Positions 1 to 6,213 are shown, numbered from the stretch's first letter. The stretch is 7,417 bases of DNA from DASSHC01 sp035693105 (GCA_035693105.1 DASSHC010000349.1:1-7417); one strand, 5' to 3'. Notes: generated from the letters alone by a model not told the origin. Numbers and translations: made by a program.

Positions 1-4
1 CTGG

Positions 5-35
5 GCGCACCGGCCGACTGAGCCGGCCGGTGCGC
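5..35. terminator. GC-rich hairpin at left edge, possible terminator of an upstream gene
   Basis: Positions 5-16 are perfectly complementary to 24-35, giving a 12-bp almost all G/C stem with a 7-nt loop (17-23). Wobble and Watson-Crick pairs extend it outward to 1 and 39. There is no T-tract after it, so it is not a textbook intrinsic terminator. One frame entering the window from the left (codons for L-G-A-P-A-D) stops at TGA 19-21 inside the loop, so the hairpin may coincide with the 3' end of a gene whose body lies outside the window. Six codons are too few to call that gene. Confidence 0.4.
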
Positions 36-153
36 TCGGCCGGCGCCGGGGTGGTCTCAAACTGCTCCTCCGGACCGGTCACGGCCACGCTCGCTCCAGA
101 CCTTTCTAGCGCGACCAGTATCGCCTGCCGCCGGCGGCGAAACCGTCCCCTAG

Positions 154-185
154 TTGTCCTAATATCGAGTGGGCCGCGCTATGAT
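154..185 (+). promoter_or_regulatory. Candidate promoter for ridA
   Basis: This is the only AT-leaning stretch upstream of ridA. TATGAT at 180-185 matches five of six bases of a sigma-70 -10 box, and TTGTCC at 154-159 resembles a -35 box. The 20-nt spacing is longer than ideal. An alternative -10 is TAATAT at 160-165, which has no good -35. With the TATGAT box, transcription would begin near 192, giving a very short leader that starts at the ribosome binding site. The rest of 40-150 shows nothing I can name. This is a weak call from base pattern only. Confidence 0.28.
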
Positions 186-191
186 CAGCCT

Positions 192-200
192 GGAAGGAGG
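192..200 (+). promoter_or_regulatory. Shine-Dalgarno site fixing the ridA start
   Basis: GGAAGGAGG lies 4 nt before the ATG at 205. It decides the start in favour of 205 over the in-frame ATGs at 169 and 181. The 181 ATG also falls inside the candidate -10 box. Confidence 0.75.
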
Positions 201-204
201 GCGC

Positions 205-600
205 ATGGCCCAAGAGACGCGACAGCTCGAGGTGATCCAGACCGACAAGGCCGCCGCACCGATCGGCCCCTACTCGCAGGCGGTGCGGGCGGGCGACTTT
301 ATCTTCGTGGCCGGCGAGAAGGGAATCGACCCCAAGACCAACCAGATGGTCACGGGCGGCATCGCGGCCGAGACGCGCCAGACGCTGGAGAACATCAAGA
401 ATATCCTGGAGTCGGCCGGCTCGGGGATGAACCGCGTGGTGGCGACGACCGTCTACCTGGTCAACATCGGCGACTTCAACGCGATGAACGCGGTCTACGC
501 CGAGTACTTCACCAGCAACCCTCCCGGTCGCACCACCGTCGGCGTCCAGGCGCTGCCCGCCAACGCCCAGGTCGAGATCACGGTGACGGCGCTGGCGTAG
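205..600 (+). CDS. ridA: RidA family reactive imine/enamine deaminase
   Basis: A 131-residue protein of the RidA (YjgF/YER057c/UK114) family, close to the usual length. Family members are small trimeric cytosolic enzymes that hydrolyse reactive enamines and imines such as 2-aminoacrylate, formed by PLP enzymes like threonine/serine dehydratase, to keto acid and ammonia. The sequence shows the N-terminal IGPYSQAV motif (residues 20-27, Tyr23), the G-x-DP-K-T turn (40-45), a helix with Asn95, and the family Arg at 109 in PGRTTV. Glu124 lies 15 residues after that Arg, the same spacing as Arg105/Glu120 in E. coli RidA, so deaminase activity is expected. The GEKG at 37-40 replaces the common SGQ-type sequence, so the exact Rid subgroup is uncertain. 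The gene stands alone and converges on the nitrilase gene. The start at 205 follows a strong Shine-Dalgarno. Confidence 0.93.
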   Translation: MAQETRQLEVIQTDKAAAPIGPYSQAVRAGDFIFVAGEKGIDPKTNQMVTGGIAAETRQTLENIKNILESAGSGMNRVVATTVYLVNIGDFNAMNAVYAEYFTSNPPGRTTVGVQALPANAQVEITVTALA

Positions 601-627
601 GCGCTGTCTGACGAACACGTTGGGAGC

Positions 628-780
628 CGCTCCACGTTGGATCCTTCGACAAGCTCAGGATGACAGGGAAAGATACGGGCCTACCGGACGAGGAAGGTCT
701 TCGCCCACGACCCATCCTCCTCGTCCGCCCGTTACTCTCCCTGTCATCCCGACCGTAGTGGAGGGATCCGTCCTGGAGCG
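628..780. repeat. 153-bp imperfect palindromic interspersed repeat
   Basis: The left arm (628-694) and right arm (718-780) are inverted copies with a 23-nt central loop. Perfectly matching blocks include the outer 7 bp (628-634 with 774-780), GGATCC (639-644 with 764-769), 12 bp (658-669 with 738-749), 6 bp (675-680 with 727-732) and 10 bp (685-694 with 718-727). The blocks at 645-657 and 750-763 differ: one reads TTCGACAAGCTC-like, the other, reversed, CTCCACTACGGTC-like. I recall both strings as variants of a repeat common in intergenic regions of Chloroflexota and some other bacteria, but I cannot search here. No transposase and no clear target-site duplication flank it. It fills the gap between convergent genes and could act as a bidirectional terminator. 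Frames open through it look like chance. Confidence 0.75.
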
Positions 781-807
781 ACGCGATGCCTTGTCGCCAG
801 CCACCGC

Positions 808-1749
808 CTAGCCGCACTCCCCGCGGGTGACAACCGGCGGCTTGGGGCGCTCGTCGACGACGAGCTGGAAGACGTCGGGGCGGGCGTAGTGGCCGACGAC
901 GTCGAAGTCGTACTTACCGCGGGCGATCTCGCCCAGGTCGAGGTCGGCGGTCAGGATCGCCTCGCCCTCGAAGCAGGGGCCGTCCAGGAACTCGCCCAGC
1001 GGCGAGACGATGACCGAGCCGCCGCGGCAGAGGACCGCCTGCGGATCGTCGCAGCCGACGGCGTAGTCGTCGGGGTAGTCGGCACGGCGCGCGAACTGGT
1101 TGCAGCTGAGGACGAAGCAGCGGCCCTCGCAGGCGATGTGGCGCATGCTGGCGATCCAGGAGTCGCGCTGGTCGGCCGTCGGCGCGCAGTAGAGCTGGAT
1201 CCCCTTGCTGTACATCGTCATCCGCAGCAAGGGCATGTAGTTCTCCCAGCAGATGACCGCGCCCAGCTTGCCCAACGGCGTGTCGAAGACCGGCAAGGTC
1301 GAGCCGTCGCCGTAGCCCCAGACCAGCCGCTCGGCGGCGGTCGGCATCAGCTTGCGATGCTTGCCGAGATAGGCGCCGTCCGGCGCGAAGAAGAGGACGG
1401 TGCAGTAGAGGGTGCCGCCGTCGCGCTCGATGACGCCGATGACGAGATAGAGCCCGTTGTCGCCCGCGATCGCGCCCAGCCGCTCGACCGCCGGCCCCGG
1501 CACGTCGACCGCCGATTCCCAGTAGCGGCGGAACTCCTCGCGCCCCTCCGGCGTACGGCCGCCAACCGTCGCGCCGAAGGTCAGGCCGCGCGGGTAGGCC
1601 GAGACGAAGGCCTCGGGGAAGACCGCCAGTCGCGCCCCGCGACCCGCTGCCTCCGCCGCCAGCCGCGCCACCTTGTCGAGCGTCGCCGCGCGGTCGAAGG
1701 CCACCGGCGCCGCTTGCACCACCGCCGCGCGCACGATTTCGTCAGCCAT
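808..1749 (-). CDS. Nitrilase (carbon-nitrogen hydrolase superfamily)
   Basis: A 313-residue protein of the nitrilase branch, normal length for aliphatic/aryl nitrilases that convert R-CN to carboxylate and ammonia in the cytosol, often as helical oligomers. The Glu-Lys-Cys triad is visible: Glu46 in FPEAF, Lys133 in HRKLMPT and Cys167 in VICWENYMP. The second structural Glu140 and the WG-x-GDG sequence (144-149) are also present. HIACEGRCFV (204-213) and the RRADYPDDY segment (221-229) resemble plant and bacterial nitrilases more than amidases or beta-ureidopropionase. Cyanide hydratase/dihydratase is the closest alternative, and the substrate cannot be read from sequence. The start chosen is ATG 1749, 6 nt after GAGGGG at 1756-1761; an in-frame TTG lies immediately before it. 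The first 8 nt overlap the end of the Nudix gene, so translation is probably coupled. The gene ends about 28 bp from the palindromic repeat. Confidence 0.9.
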   Translation of the reverse strand: MADEIVRAAVVQAAPVAFDRAATLDKVARLAAEAAGRGARLAVFPEAFVSAYPRGLTFGATVGGRTPEGREEFRRYWESAVDVPGPAVERLGAIAGDNGLYLVIGVIERDGGTLYCTVLFFAPDGAYLGKHRKLMPTAAERLVWGYGDGSTLPVFDTPLGKLGAVICWENYMPLLRMTMYSKGIQLYCAPTADQRDSWIASMRHIACEGRCFVLSCNQFARRADYPDDYAVGCDDPQAVLCRGGSVIVSPLGEFLDGPCFEGEAILTADLDLGEIARGKYDFDVVGHYARPDVFQLVVDERPKPPVVTRGECG

Positions 1750-2206
1750 CAAGTTCCCCTCTCGCTCCCAGCATCTCCAGCAGCCGCGGGATCAGCGCAT
1801 CGTGCCCGGCGATGAGCGCCGGCGACTCGCCGGGCAGGCGCGCCCAGAAGAAGTCGAACGGGATGGGCTGCCGGCTCCCATCGGCGGGGTCGGACTCGTG
1901 GTGCCGCCAGCGCTCGGGCGGCGCGCCGGGGCAGTGCAGATGGAAGAAGTGGCGCCGGTGCAGCTCATCCAGCCCGAATTTTGACATGTCGTCGCACCGC
2001 ACGCCGAGCAACCCCGCGAGCACGAGACCGCGCAGCCCGGTCTCTTCGAAGGCCTCGCGCATGACCGCCGCCTCCGGCGCCTCGCCCGCGCGAATGGTCC
2101 CGGCCGGCACCTGGATGCCCGCCTCGGCACTGAGCGGCTGGCGGAAGACGAGCAGGCGCCCGGCGTTGGTGATGTAGGCGAACGCCTTGTGTTTCACGGT
2201 CGGCAT
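1742..2206 (-). CDS. Nudix hydrolase
   Basis: A 154-residue protein with one complete Nudix box at residues 36-58: Gly36, Glu42, then Arg50-Glu51 and Glu54-Glu55 followed by TGL, matching GX5EX7REUXEEXGU exactly. These glutamates bind the Mg2+/Mn2+ that activates water to cleave a nucleoside diphosphate linked to another group. The length is typical of a single-domain member. The C-terminal half (FDFFWARL around 117-124) gives the second sheet, but nothing identifies the substrate; nucleotide sugars, dinucleotides or damaged NTPs are all possible. The start ATG 2206 is chosen because homology to the fold begins directly there (VKHKAFAYI) and GGTGAGGT at 2217-2224 precedes it by 10 nt. The frame stays open upstream to 2335, but that stretch crosses the divergent promoter region. 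It is first in a two-gene unit with the nitrilase. Confidence 0.9.
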   Translation of the reverse strand: MPTVKHKAFAYITNAGRLLVFRQPLSAEAGIQVPAGTIRAGEAPEAAVMREAFEETGLRGLVLAGLLGVRCDDMSKFGLDELHRRHFFHLHCPGAPPERWRHHESDPADGSRQPIPFDFFWARLPGESPALIAGHDALIPRLLEMLGARGELDG

Positions 2207-2316
2207 CGGCGGCTGGACCTCACCCGAACAACGCACACATCGAACGAGCGTCAGCGTAGCATAGTCCGGCGGGTGCGTTTGCCCGCGATCTCGAACAGGC
2301 TGGAGAGAAGCGACAG
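2207..2316. promoter_or_regulatory. Divergent spacer between Nudix and kinase-like genes
   Basis: This 110-bp region must carry the promoters of both divergent units. The only AT-leaning core is 2257-2265. On the minus strand it reads TATGCT (2263 to 2258), a fair -10 for the Nudix-nitrilase unit. On the plus strand it reads CATAGT (2260-2265), a fair -10 for the kinase-like gene. Neither has a convincing -35 box at 16-18 nt. The Shine-Dalgarno for the plus gene is GGAGAG at 2302-2307, 9 nt before the GTG. No operator repeat is evident. Confidence 0.3.
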
Positions 2317-2877
2317 GTGGCGACGATCGTTCCAACGCTCTTGATCACCGGGCCGGTGGGTGTGGGCAAGACGACGGTGGCGTCGGAGGTGTCGGAGCTG
2401 CTGGAGGCGGCCAGGATTGCGCACGCCTTCGTCGACATCGACGCGCTGCGCTGGTGCTACCCCGGCCCGCCGGGCGACCGCTTCCGCGCCGGGCTGGCGC
2501 TGCGCAACTTAGCCGCGATCTGGCCCAACTTCGCGGCCTGCGGCGCGACGCGCCTGGTGCTGGCCGACGTGCTGGAGGATCGCGCCGAGCTGGCCGGCTA
2601 CCAGCGCGCCCTGCCGGGCGCCGCGATCACGGTCGTGCGGCTGCGGGCGGCGCCGGAGACGCTGGCGGCGCGCGTCGCCCGGCGCGAGCTGGGCGCGGGA
2701 CTGGAGTGGCATCTGGCGCGGGCGCGGGAGCTGGCGGCGCGGATGGACGCGCGACCGGTCGAGGACCTGCTGGTCGAGACCGAGGGGCGCGGCGTGCGCG
2801 CCGTGGCCGAGGAGATCGTGCGGCGCGCCGGCTGGCTCAGCCCAGCAGCCGCGCCACCGCCTCCAGCGCCTGGCTGA
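2317..2877 (+). CDS. P-loop NTPase, small-molecule kinase-like
   Basis: A 186-residue single-domain P-loop protein starting at GTG 2317. Walker A is TGPVGVGKTT at 11-20, right after the first beta strand, as in the shikimate/gluconate/adenylylsulfate-kinase-like group. VDIDALR (39-45) places a D-x-D (Asp40, Asp42) where such kinases bind Mg2+ or the acceptor. A lid-like segment with Arg119, Arg122 and Arg123 follows VVRLRAAPETL (106-116). There is no clear match to a named kinase, so the acceptor is unknown; it may phosphorylate a small metabolite or antibiotic-like compound, or simply be an uncharacterised AAA_33-type ATPase. The last 13 or so codons, encoding a Pro/Ala-rich tail (APPPPAPG), are antisense to the end of the threonine aldolase gene and look like extension rather than folded domain. 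Confidence 0.82.
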   Translation: MATIVPTLLITGPVGVGKTTVASEVSELLEAARIAHAFVDIDALRWCYPGPPGDRFRAGLALRNLAAIWPNFAACGATRLVLADVLEDRAELAGYQRALPGAAITVVRLRAAPETLAARVARRELGAGLEWHLARARELAARMDARPVEDLLVETEGRGVRAVAEEIVRRAGWLSPAAAPPPPAPG

Positions 2878-3880
2878 TGCCGGCGCGCGAGACGTCGAGG
2901 TGCGTGATCGCGCGAACGGTGCTGGGGCCGAAGGCGCCCAGCCGCACCCCATGCTCCTCGCGCAGCCGGCGCACGAACTCGGCGGCGCTCAGGCCGGTGC
3001 CGGCCACGTCGAAGAGGATGATGTTGGCCTCGACCTCGGCCGGGTCGAGGCCGATGCCGGGGAGGGCCGCCAGCCCGCGCGCCAGGATTCGCGCGTGCGC
3101 GTGGTCCTCGGCCAGGCGCTCGACGTGGTGCTCCAGCGCGTAGATCCCGGCGGCGGCCACGATCCCGGCCTGGCGCAGCGCGCCCCCCAGCCGCTGCTTC
3201 CAGTACCAGGCTTCCTCGACGAACTCGGCGGAGCCGGCCAGCACGGCGCCCATCGGTGCGCCGAGCCCTTTCGAGAAGTCGATCCAGGCGCTGTCGAAGC
3301 CGGCGGCGTAGTCGCGGGCGGCGACACCGCTGGCGGTCACCGCGTTGAGCAGGCGCGCGCCGTCGAGGTGCGTCGCCAGTCCGTGGCGTTGAGCGACTCC
3401 GGCTACGGCGCGCAGTTCGTCGAGCGGCCAGACGGCGCCGCCGCCGAGGTTGGTGATCTGCTCGACGGCCAGTAGCCGGCTGCGCGCGGCGTAGCGGCTG
3501 CGCGGCCGGATGGCCGCCTCCACCTGCGCGGCGCTGAAGATGCCGCGCCGGCCGTCGAGCGGGTGGATCTGCGCGCCGCTGAGGACCGCTGGCGCGCCGG
3601 CCTCGAAGTTGAGCGGGTGGGCGGTGCGGTCCATCAGGATCTCGTCGCCGGGGCGGCAGTGGACGGCGAAGGCGATCTCGTTGCACATCGTGCCCGAGGG
3701 GAGAAAGAGCGCTGCCTCCTTGCCCAGCAGCTCGGCCACCAGCGCCTGCAAGCGATTGACGGTGGGGTCCTCGCCGCGCTGCTCGTCGCCGACCGGCGCG
3801 TCGCACATGAAGCGGCGCATGGCCGCGCTGGGCTGGGTCAGGGTGTCGCTGTAGAGATCGACCCGGATCGCCTCGGGCAT
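2837..3880 (-). CDS. Low-specificity threonine aldolase (PLP enzyme)
   Basis: A 347-residue fold-type I PLP enzyme of the threonine aldolase/beta-eliminating lyase family, close to E. coli LtaE in length. It cleaves L-threonine or L-allo-threonine to glycine and acetaldehyde in the cytosol. Visible landmarks are the N-terminal DLYSDTLTQPS (8-18), GDEQRGEDPTVN (31-42), the phosphate-binding PSGTMCN (61-67), His88 in a TAHPLNFE segment likely to stack on PLP, HLDGAR (171-176, Asp173 and Arg176), and DFSKGLGAPMG (201-211) with Lys204 as the Schiff-base lysine. The C-terminal TVRAITHLDVS fits the family. ATG 3880 is chosen because GGGAGGAG (3887-3894) lies 6 nt upstream; the 32-codon extension to 3976 has no such support and crosses promoter sequence. 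Stereospecificity (L versus L-allo) cannot be told from the sequence. The 3' end overlaps the kinase-like gene by 41 bp. Confidence 0.93.
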   Translation of the reverse strand: MPEAIRVDLYSDTLTQPSAAMRRFMCDAPVGDEQRGEDPTVNRLQALVAELLGKEAALFLPSGTMCNEIAFAVHCRPGDEILMDRTAHPLNFEAGAPAVLSGAQIHPLDGRRGIFSAAQVEAAIRPRSRYAARSRLLAVEQITNLGGGAVWPLDELRAVAGVAQRHGLATHLDGARLLNAVTASGVAARDYAAGFDSAWIDFSKGLGAPMGAVLAGSAEFVEEAWYWKQRLGGALRQAGIVAAAGIYALEHHVERLAEDHAHARILARGLAALPGIGLDPAEVEANIILFDVAGTGLSAAEFVRRLREEHGVRLGAFGPSTVRAITHLDVSRAGISQALEAVARLLG

Positions 3881-3886
3881 GGCTCG

Positions 3887-3894
3887 CTCCTCCC
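3887..3894 (-). promoter_or_regulatory. Shine-Dalgarno site fixing the aldolase start
   Basis: On the minus strand this reads GGGAGGAG, 6 nt before the ATG at 3880. It supports 3880 over the upstream in-frame ATG at 3976. Confidence 0.75.
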
Positions 3895-3908
3895 ACACCA
3901 CCCGCCGC

Positions 3909-3937
3909 ATGGTGCGCCAGTCCGGCGCGGGGGTCAA
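3909..3937 (-). promoter_or_regulatory. Candidate promoter for threonine aldolase
   Basis: On the minus strand TTGACC (3937 to 3932) is a good -35 box. After a 17-nt spacer the -10 position reads CACCAT (3914 to 3909), matching only three of six bases. The placement about 30 bp upstream of the ATG is right, but the weak -10 keeps this tentative. Confidence 0.28.
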
Positions 3938-3950
3938 GCGCGCGGATGCG

Positions 3951-3979
3951 TTGCCGACGTTTGGCTCGCGCCGCATACT
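3951..3979 (+). promoter_or_regulatory. Promoter of the alpha/beta hydrolase unit
   Basis: TTGCCG (3951-3956) and CATACT (3974-3979) are separated by exactly 17 nt, and each matches the sigma-70 hexamers in four of six bases. Transcription would start near 3986, immediately before the GAGGGAGG Shine-Dalgarno (3987-3994). It lies in the 118-bp divergent spacer shared with the aldolase. This is the best promoter candidate in the window. Confidence 0.45.
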
Positions 3980-3998
3980 GGCGAGCGAGGGAGGATTC

Positions 3999-4916
3999 GT
4001 GGACCAGATTGACGTACGCCAGGGCTGGTTCGGGGGAAACGGGGGGCTGAACCTCTATTACCAAGCGTGGAGCGCCAGGCGCACACCGCTGCGCGGCGTC
4101 GTCGTGATCGTCCACGGTGTCGGCGAGCACTGCGGTGCCTATCGCCATGTGGTTGAACAGCTCGCCCCGGCCGGTTTCGCGCTGTACGGCTTCGATCTGC
4201 GTGGTCACGGCCGCTCGCCCGGCCGGCGAGGCCACATCAACTCCTGGGATGACTTCCGGCAGGACCTGCGGGCTTTCCTGCGCCTTGTCGCGGAACAACG
4301 GCCGGGCCTGCCCCGCTTCCTCCTCGGACACAGCCTCGGGGGCGTCATCGTGCTCGACTACGCCCTGCGCTATCCCGAAGGGCTGAGCGGCGTCGTCGCG
4401 ATCGGGCCGGCCATCGGGGAGATCGGCATCTCGCCGGCGCTCATGCGGTTGGCCCGGCTCGTCGCGCGCGTCTGGCCAACCTTCTCGTTGCGCACCGGGC
4501 TGGATGCCTCCGCGCTCTCGCGTGACCCGGGCGTGGTTGCCGCCTATCGCGCCGATCCCCTGGTCCACGGCGTCGGCTCGGCGCGCCTGGGCGCGGAGTT
4601 GGAGCGAGCCGTCGCCTGGGTGCAGGCGCACGCCGCCGAGCTGCGGGTGCCGTTGCTGATCCAGCACGGTGAGGCCGATCGGCTGGCGCGGCCAGACGGC
4701 AGCCGTCGCTTCGTGGCGAGCGTGACGGCGCCTGACAAGGAGCTGCACGAGTACCCCGGCGCCTTCCACCAGGTCCACAACGACCTTTGCCATGCGGCGG
4801 CCACGGCCGAGCTGCTCGCCTGGCTCGAGCGCCATCTCCCCGGCGCGACACCGAGTTCGAACGCGCCCCGTTCGGCCCGCGCCGGCGGCCAGCAAGACCC
4901 GGACTCCACAGCGTGA
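3999..4916 (+). CDS. Alpha/beta hydrolase, monoacylglycerol lipase-like
   Basis: A 305-residue serine hydrolase of the Hydrolase_4 (monoacylglycerol lipase/lysophospholipase) group. It shows the oxyanion-hole VHGVGEHCGAY (38-48), the hallmark GFDLRGHGRSPGRRG (64-78), the nucleophile elbow GHSLGG with Ser112 (110-115), Asp227 in HGEADRLA (223-230), and His257 in GAFHQVHND (254-262), so the Ser-Asp-His triad is complete. Family members hydrolyse monoacylglycerols or lysophospholipids to free fatty acid; other carboxylesters are possible. There is no signal peptide, so a cytosolic or membrane-associated location is likely. The start is GTG 3999, 4 nt after GAGGGAGG (3987-3994); the frame is open upstream to an ATG at 3879, but that part crosses the promoter and the aldolase leader. 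The last 25 or so residues are a low-complexity polar tail after the domain. The stop overlaps the next start by 4 nt. Confidence 0.9.
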   Translation: MDQIDVRQGWFGGNGGLNLYYQAWSARRTPLRGVVVIVHGVGEHCGAYRHVVEQLAPAGFALYGFDLRGHGRSPGRRGHINSWDDFRQDLRAFLRLVAEQRPGLPRFLLGHSLGGVIVLDYALRYPEGLSGVVAIGPAIGEIGISPALMRLARLVARVWPTFSLRTGLDASALSRDPGVVAAYRADPLVHGVGSARLGAELERAVAWVQAHAAELRVPLLIQHGEADRLARPDGSRRFVASVTAPDKELHEYPGAFHQVHNDLCHAAATAELLAWLERHLPGATPSSNAPRSARAGGQQDPDSTA

Positions 4917-5962
4917 GCGCCGGGGTGATCGCCGGCTGGGCCACGCCGCTGGCGGCGATCCGCTACGCCGCCACCGGCAGCGGGCACTATGAGTCGTTCT
5001 ACATCAAGGCCAATCATCCCGAGCGCCGGCTTGGCCTGTGGCTGAAATTCAATCTGCTGGAGCCGGCTGGCCATCCCGAAGCGTTGCAGGGTGAGCTGTG
5101 GGGCGTCTGGTTCGACGGCGAGCAGGGCCGGCAGGTCGCGGCGGGTCAGCTGCTGCCGCGCGAGGCGGTGGACGCGCGGCGCGGCGCGTTGTCGCTGCGG
5201 CTCGGCGACGCGACCCTCGAGTTGCGCGGCGATGCCCTGGTTGAGCAGGCACAGGTGACGGGCGGCGGCCACCGGCTGGCCTGGGACGTCCGGCTGGAGC
5301 CCACGGCGCCGCCGGCCATCCTCTTTCCGGCCCGGCGGTTGTACGAGGGCGGCTTCCCCAAGAAGAAAGTGCTCACCCCGATCCCACGCGGGCGGCTCGA
5401 CGGCTGGATCGAGGTAGACGGCGAGCGGCACGCGCTCGCCGGGTGGGAGGGGTTGCACGGGCACAACTGGGGCCGCGAGCACGCCTTTCGCTACGCGTAC
5501 GGCAACGGCCTCTTCACGGGTGGAGCCTATCTGGATGGCTTCAGCGCCAAGCTCAAGCTCGGCCCGATGACCTCGCCCTGGCTCTCGCTGCTGCTGGTGC
5601 GGCTCCCGGACGGGCGCGAGCTCTCGTTCAACCGCCCGGCGCGCTGGCTCGCCGGGCGTCCGCGTGCCGGCGATCTGCGCTGGCAGCTCGATCTGCCGGG
5701 GCCGGGCGGCACCAGGGCGCGTCTGGCGATGAGCGCCGACGCCGCGGATGCGGTCGGCCTGCGCTACCCCTACCCTGATGGCCGAAACGGGTACTGCCTG
5801 AACACGAAGTTCGGCCGTGGCACGCTCCGCGTCGAGGAGCGCGGCCGCGTTCTCTACCAGGGTGACTCCGGCCGCTGCGAGCTGGAGACCTTCGGCCCGC
5901 GTCCGGTTGCCGGCATCGAGTACCTCTCTGCCGGGGCCCACGAGCCGCCAGCCACACCCTGA
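4913..5962 (+). CDS. AttH/CrtC-like (lipocalin-like) protein of unknown function
   Basis: A 349-residue protein rich in beta-strand pattern. The N-terminal GHYESFYIKANHPERRLGLW segment (24-43) and the central HGHNWGREHA (182-191, with His184, Asn185, Trp186, Glu189, His190) recall the AttH / hydroxyneurosporene synthase (CrtC) / Diels-Alderase group of two-lobed calycin-like proteins, which act on or bind hydrophobic molecules such as carotenoids. I recognise the pattern, not a close relative, and no pathway genes for carotenoids are nearby. There is no signal peptide or membrane segment. The start is set at GTG 4913, whose last two bases and following A form the TGA of the upstream hydrolase (GTGA). 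No strong Shine-Dalgarno precedes it, which fits translational coupling; the in-frame GTG 4925 is an alternative. The frame is open further upstream, but that is antisense-like shadow within the hydrolase gene. The coupling suggests a shared hydrophobic substrate with the lipase-like enzyme. Confidence 0.72.
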   Translation: MSAGVIAGWATPLAAIRYAATGSGHYESFYIKANHPERRLGLWLKFNLLEPAGHPEALQGELWGVWFDGEQGRQVAAGQLLPREAVDARRGALSLRLGDATLELRGDALVEQAQVTGGGHRLAWDVRLEPTAPPAILFPARRLYEGGFPKKKVLTPIPRGRLDGWIEVDGERHALAGWEGLHGHNWGREHAFRYAYGNGLFTGGAYLDGFSAKLKLGPMTSPWLSLLLVRLPDGRELSFNRPARWLAGRPRAGDLRWQLDLPGPGGTRARLAMSADAADAVGLRYPYPDGRNGYCLNTKFGRGTLRVEERGRVLYQGDSGRCELETFGPRPVAGIEYLSAGAHEPPATP

Positions 5963-6213
5963 GACCGCACGTCCACCCTCCGCGCTGATCGACCTCAAGG
6001 CACCCCCGCGACACGCGCTCGCGCTGCCGCGCCGGCGTGCCCGCTTGGCCCGTTATGGACACTTACGGGATGCGCATATGGAAATGTCGTGATGTTCGCT
6101 ATCCGGAATACGGTCTGGCGCGTATGCTGTTAAACGAGGCACGGCAGTTGCTGACCGGACGCACGACGCGCCGGCCAACCGGCGCCTCCGGGCCGTGAAG
6201 GAAGGAGCGAGCG
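5963..6213 (+). promoter_or_regulatory. Leader region of the membrane protein gene
   Basis: This 251-bp gap has no credible gene. It turns noticeably less GC-rich at 6052-6135. TATGCT at 6123-6128 is a possible -10 box, but the bases 16-18 nt upstream do not form a recognisable -35. TGGACA at 6056-6061 looks like a -35 but lacks a good -10 partner. A 7-bp perfect hairpin, GCGCCGG/CCGGCGC (6168-6174 with 6179-6185, CCAA loop), stands just before the Shine-Dalgarno AAGGAAGGAG (6198-6207, 6 nt from ATG 6214). No clear terminator for the upstream gene is visible. Confidence 0.3.

Noticed and set aside
578..817. Short open frames on both strands through the palindrome
   Set aside because: They consist of repeat sequence, with no credible start site and no protein family resemblance.
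205..1749. RidA and nitrilase as one functional nitrogen-release unit
   Set aside because: They converge on opposite strands and are separated by a repeat, so there is no shared transcript and adjacency alone is not evidence.
889..1815. A 308-codon plus-strand frame opposite the nitrilase
   Set aside because: The composition is Arg/Ala/Val/Asp shadow-like and has no family motifs, while the minus-strand frame has a complete nitrilase catalytic triad.
2598..4895. A 765-codon open frame on the minus strand spanning three genes
   Set aside because: It runs in the shadow of the kinase, aldolase and hydrolase genes, is low-complexity Arg/Ala/Gly-rich with no recognisable domain, and its openness is explained by high GC in third codon positions.
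4913..5962. Naming the AttH-like protein a carotenoid 1,2-hydratase (crtC)
   Set aside because: The resemblance is only at motif level and no other carotenoid genes are present, so the specific name would overreach.
4544..5998. A 484-codon minus-strand frame opposite the AttH/CrtC-like gene
   Set aside because: No domain, and a shadow-type composition. The plus-strand frame has family-like motifs and a coupled start.
5963..6060. A terminator after the AttH/CrtC-like gene
   Set aside because: Only short alternating GC runs occur there. I could not find a stem with a proper loop and following T-tract.
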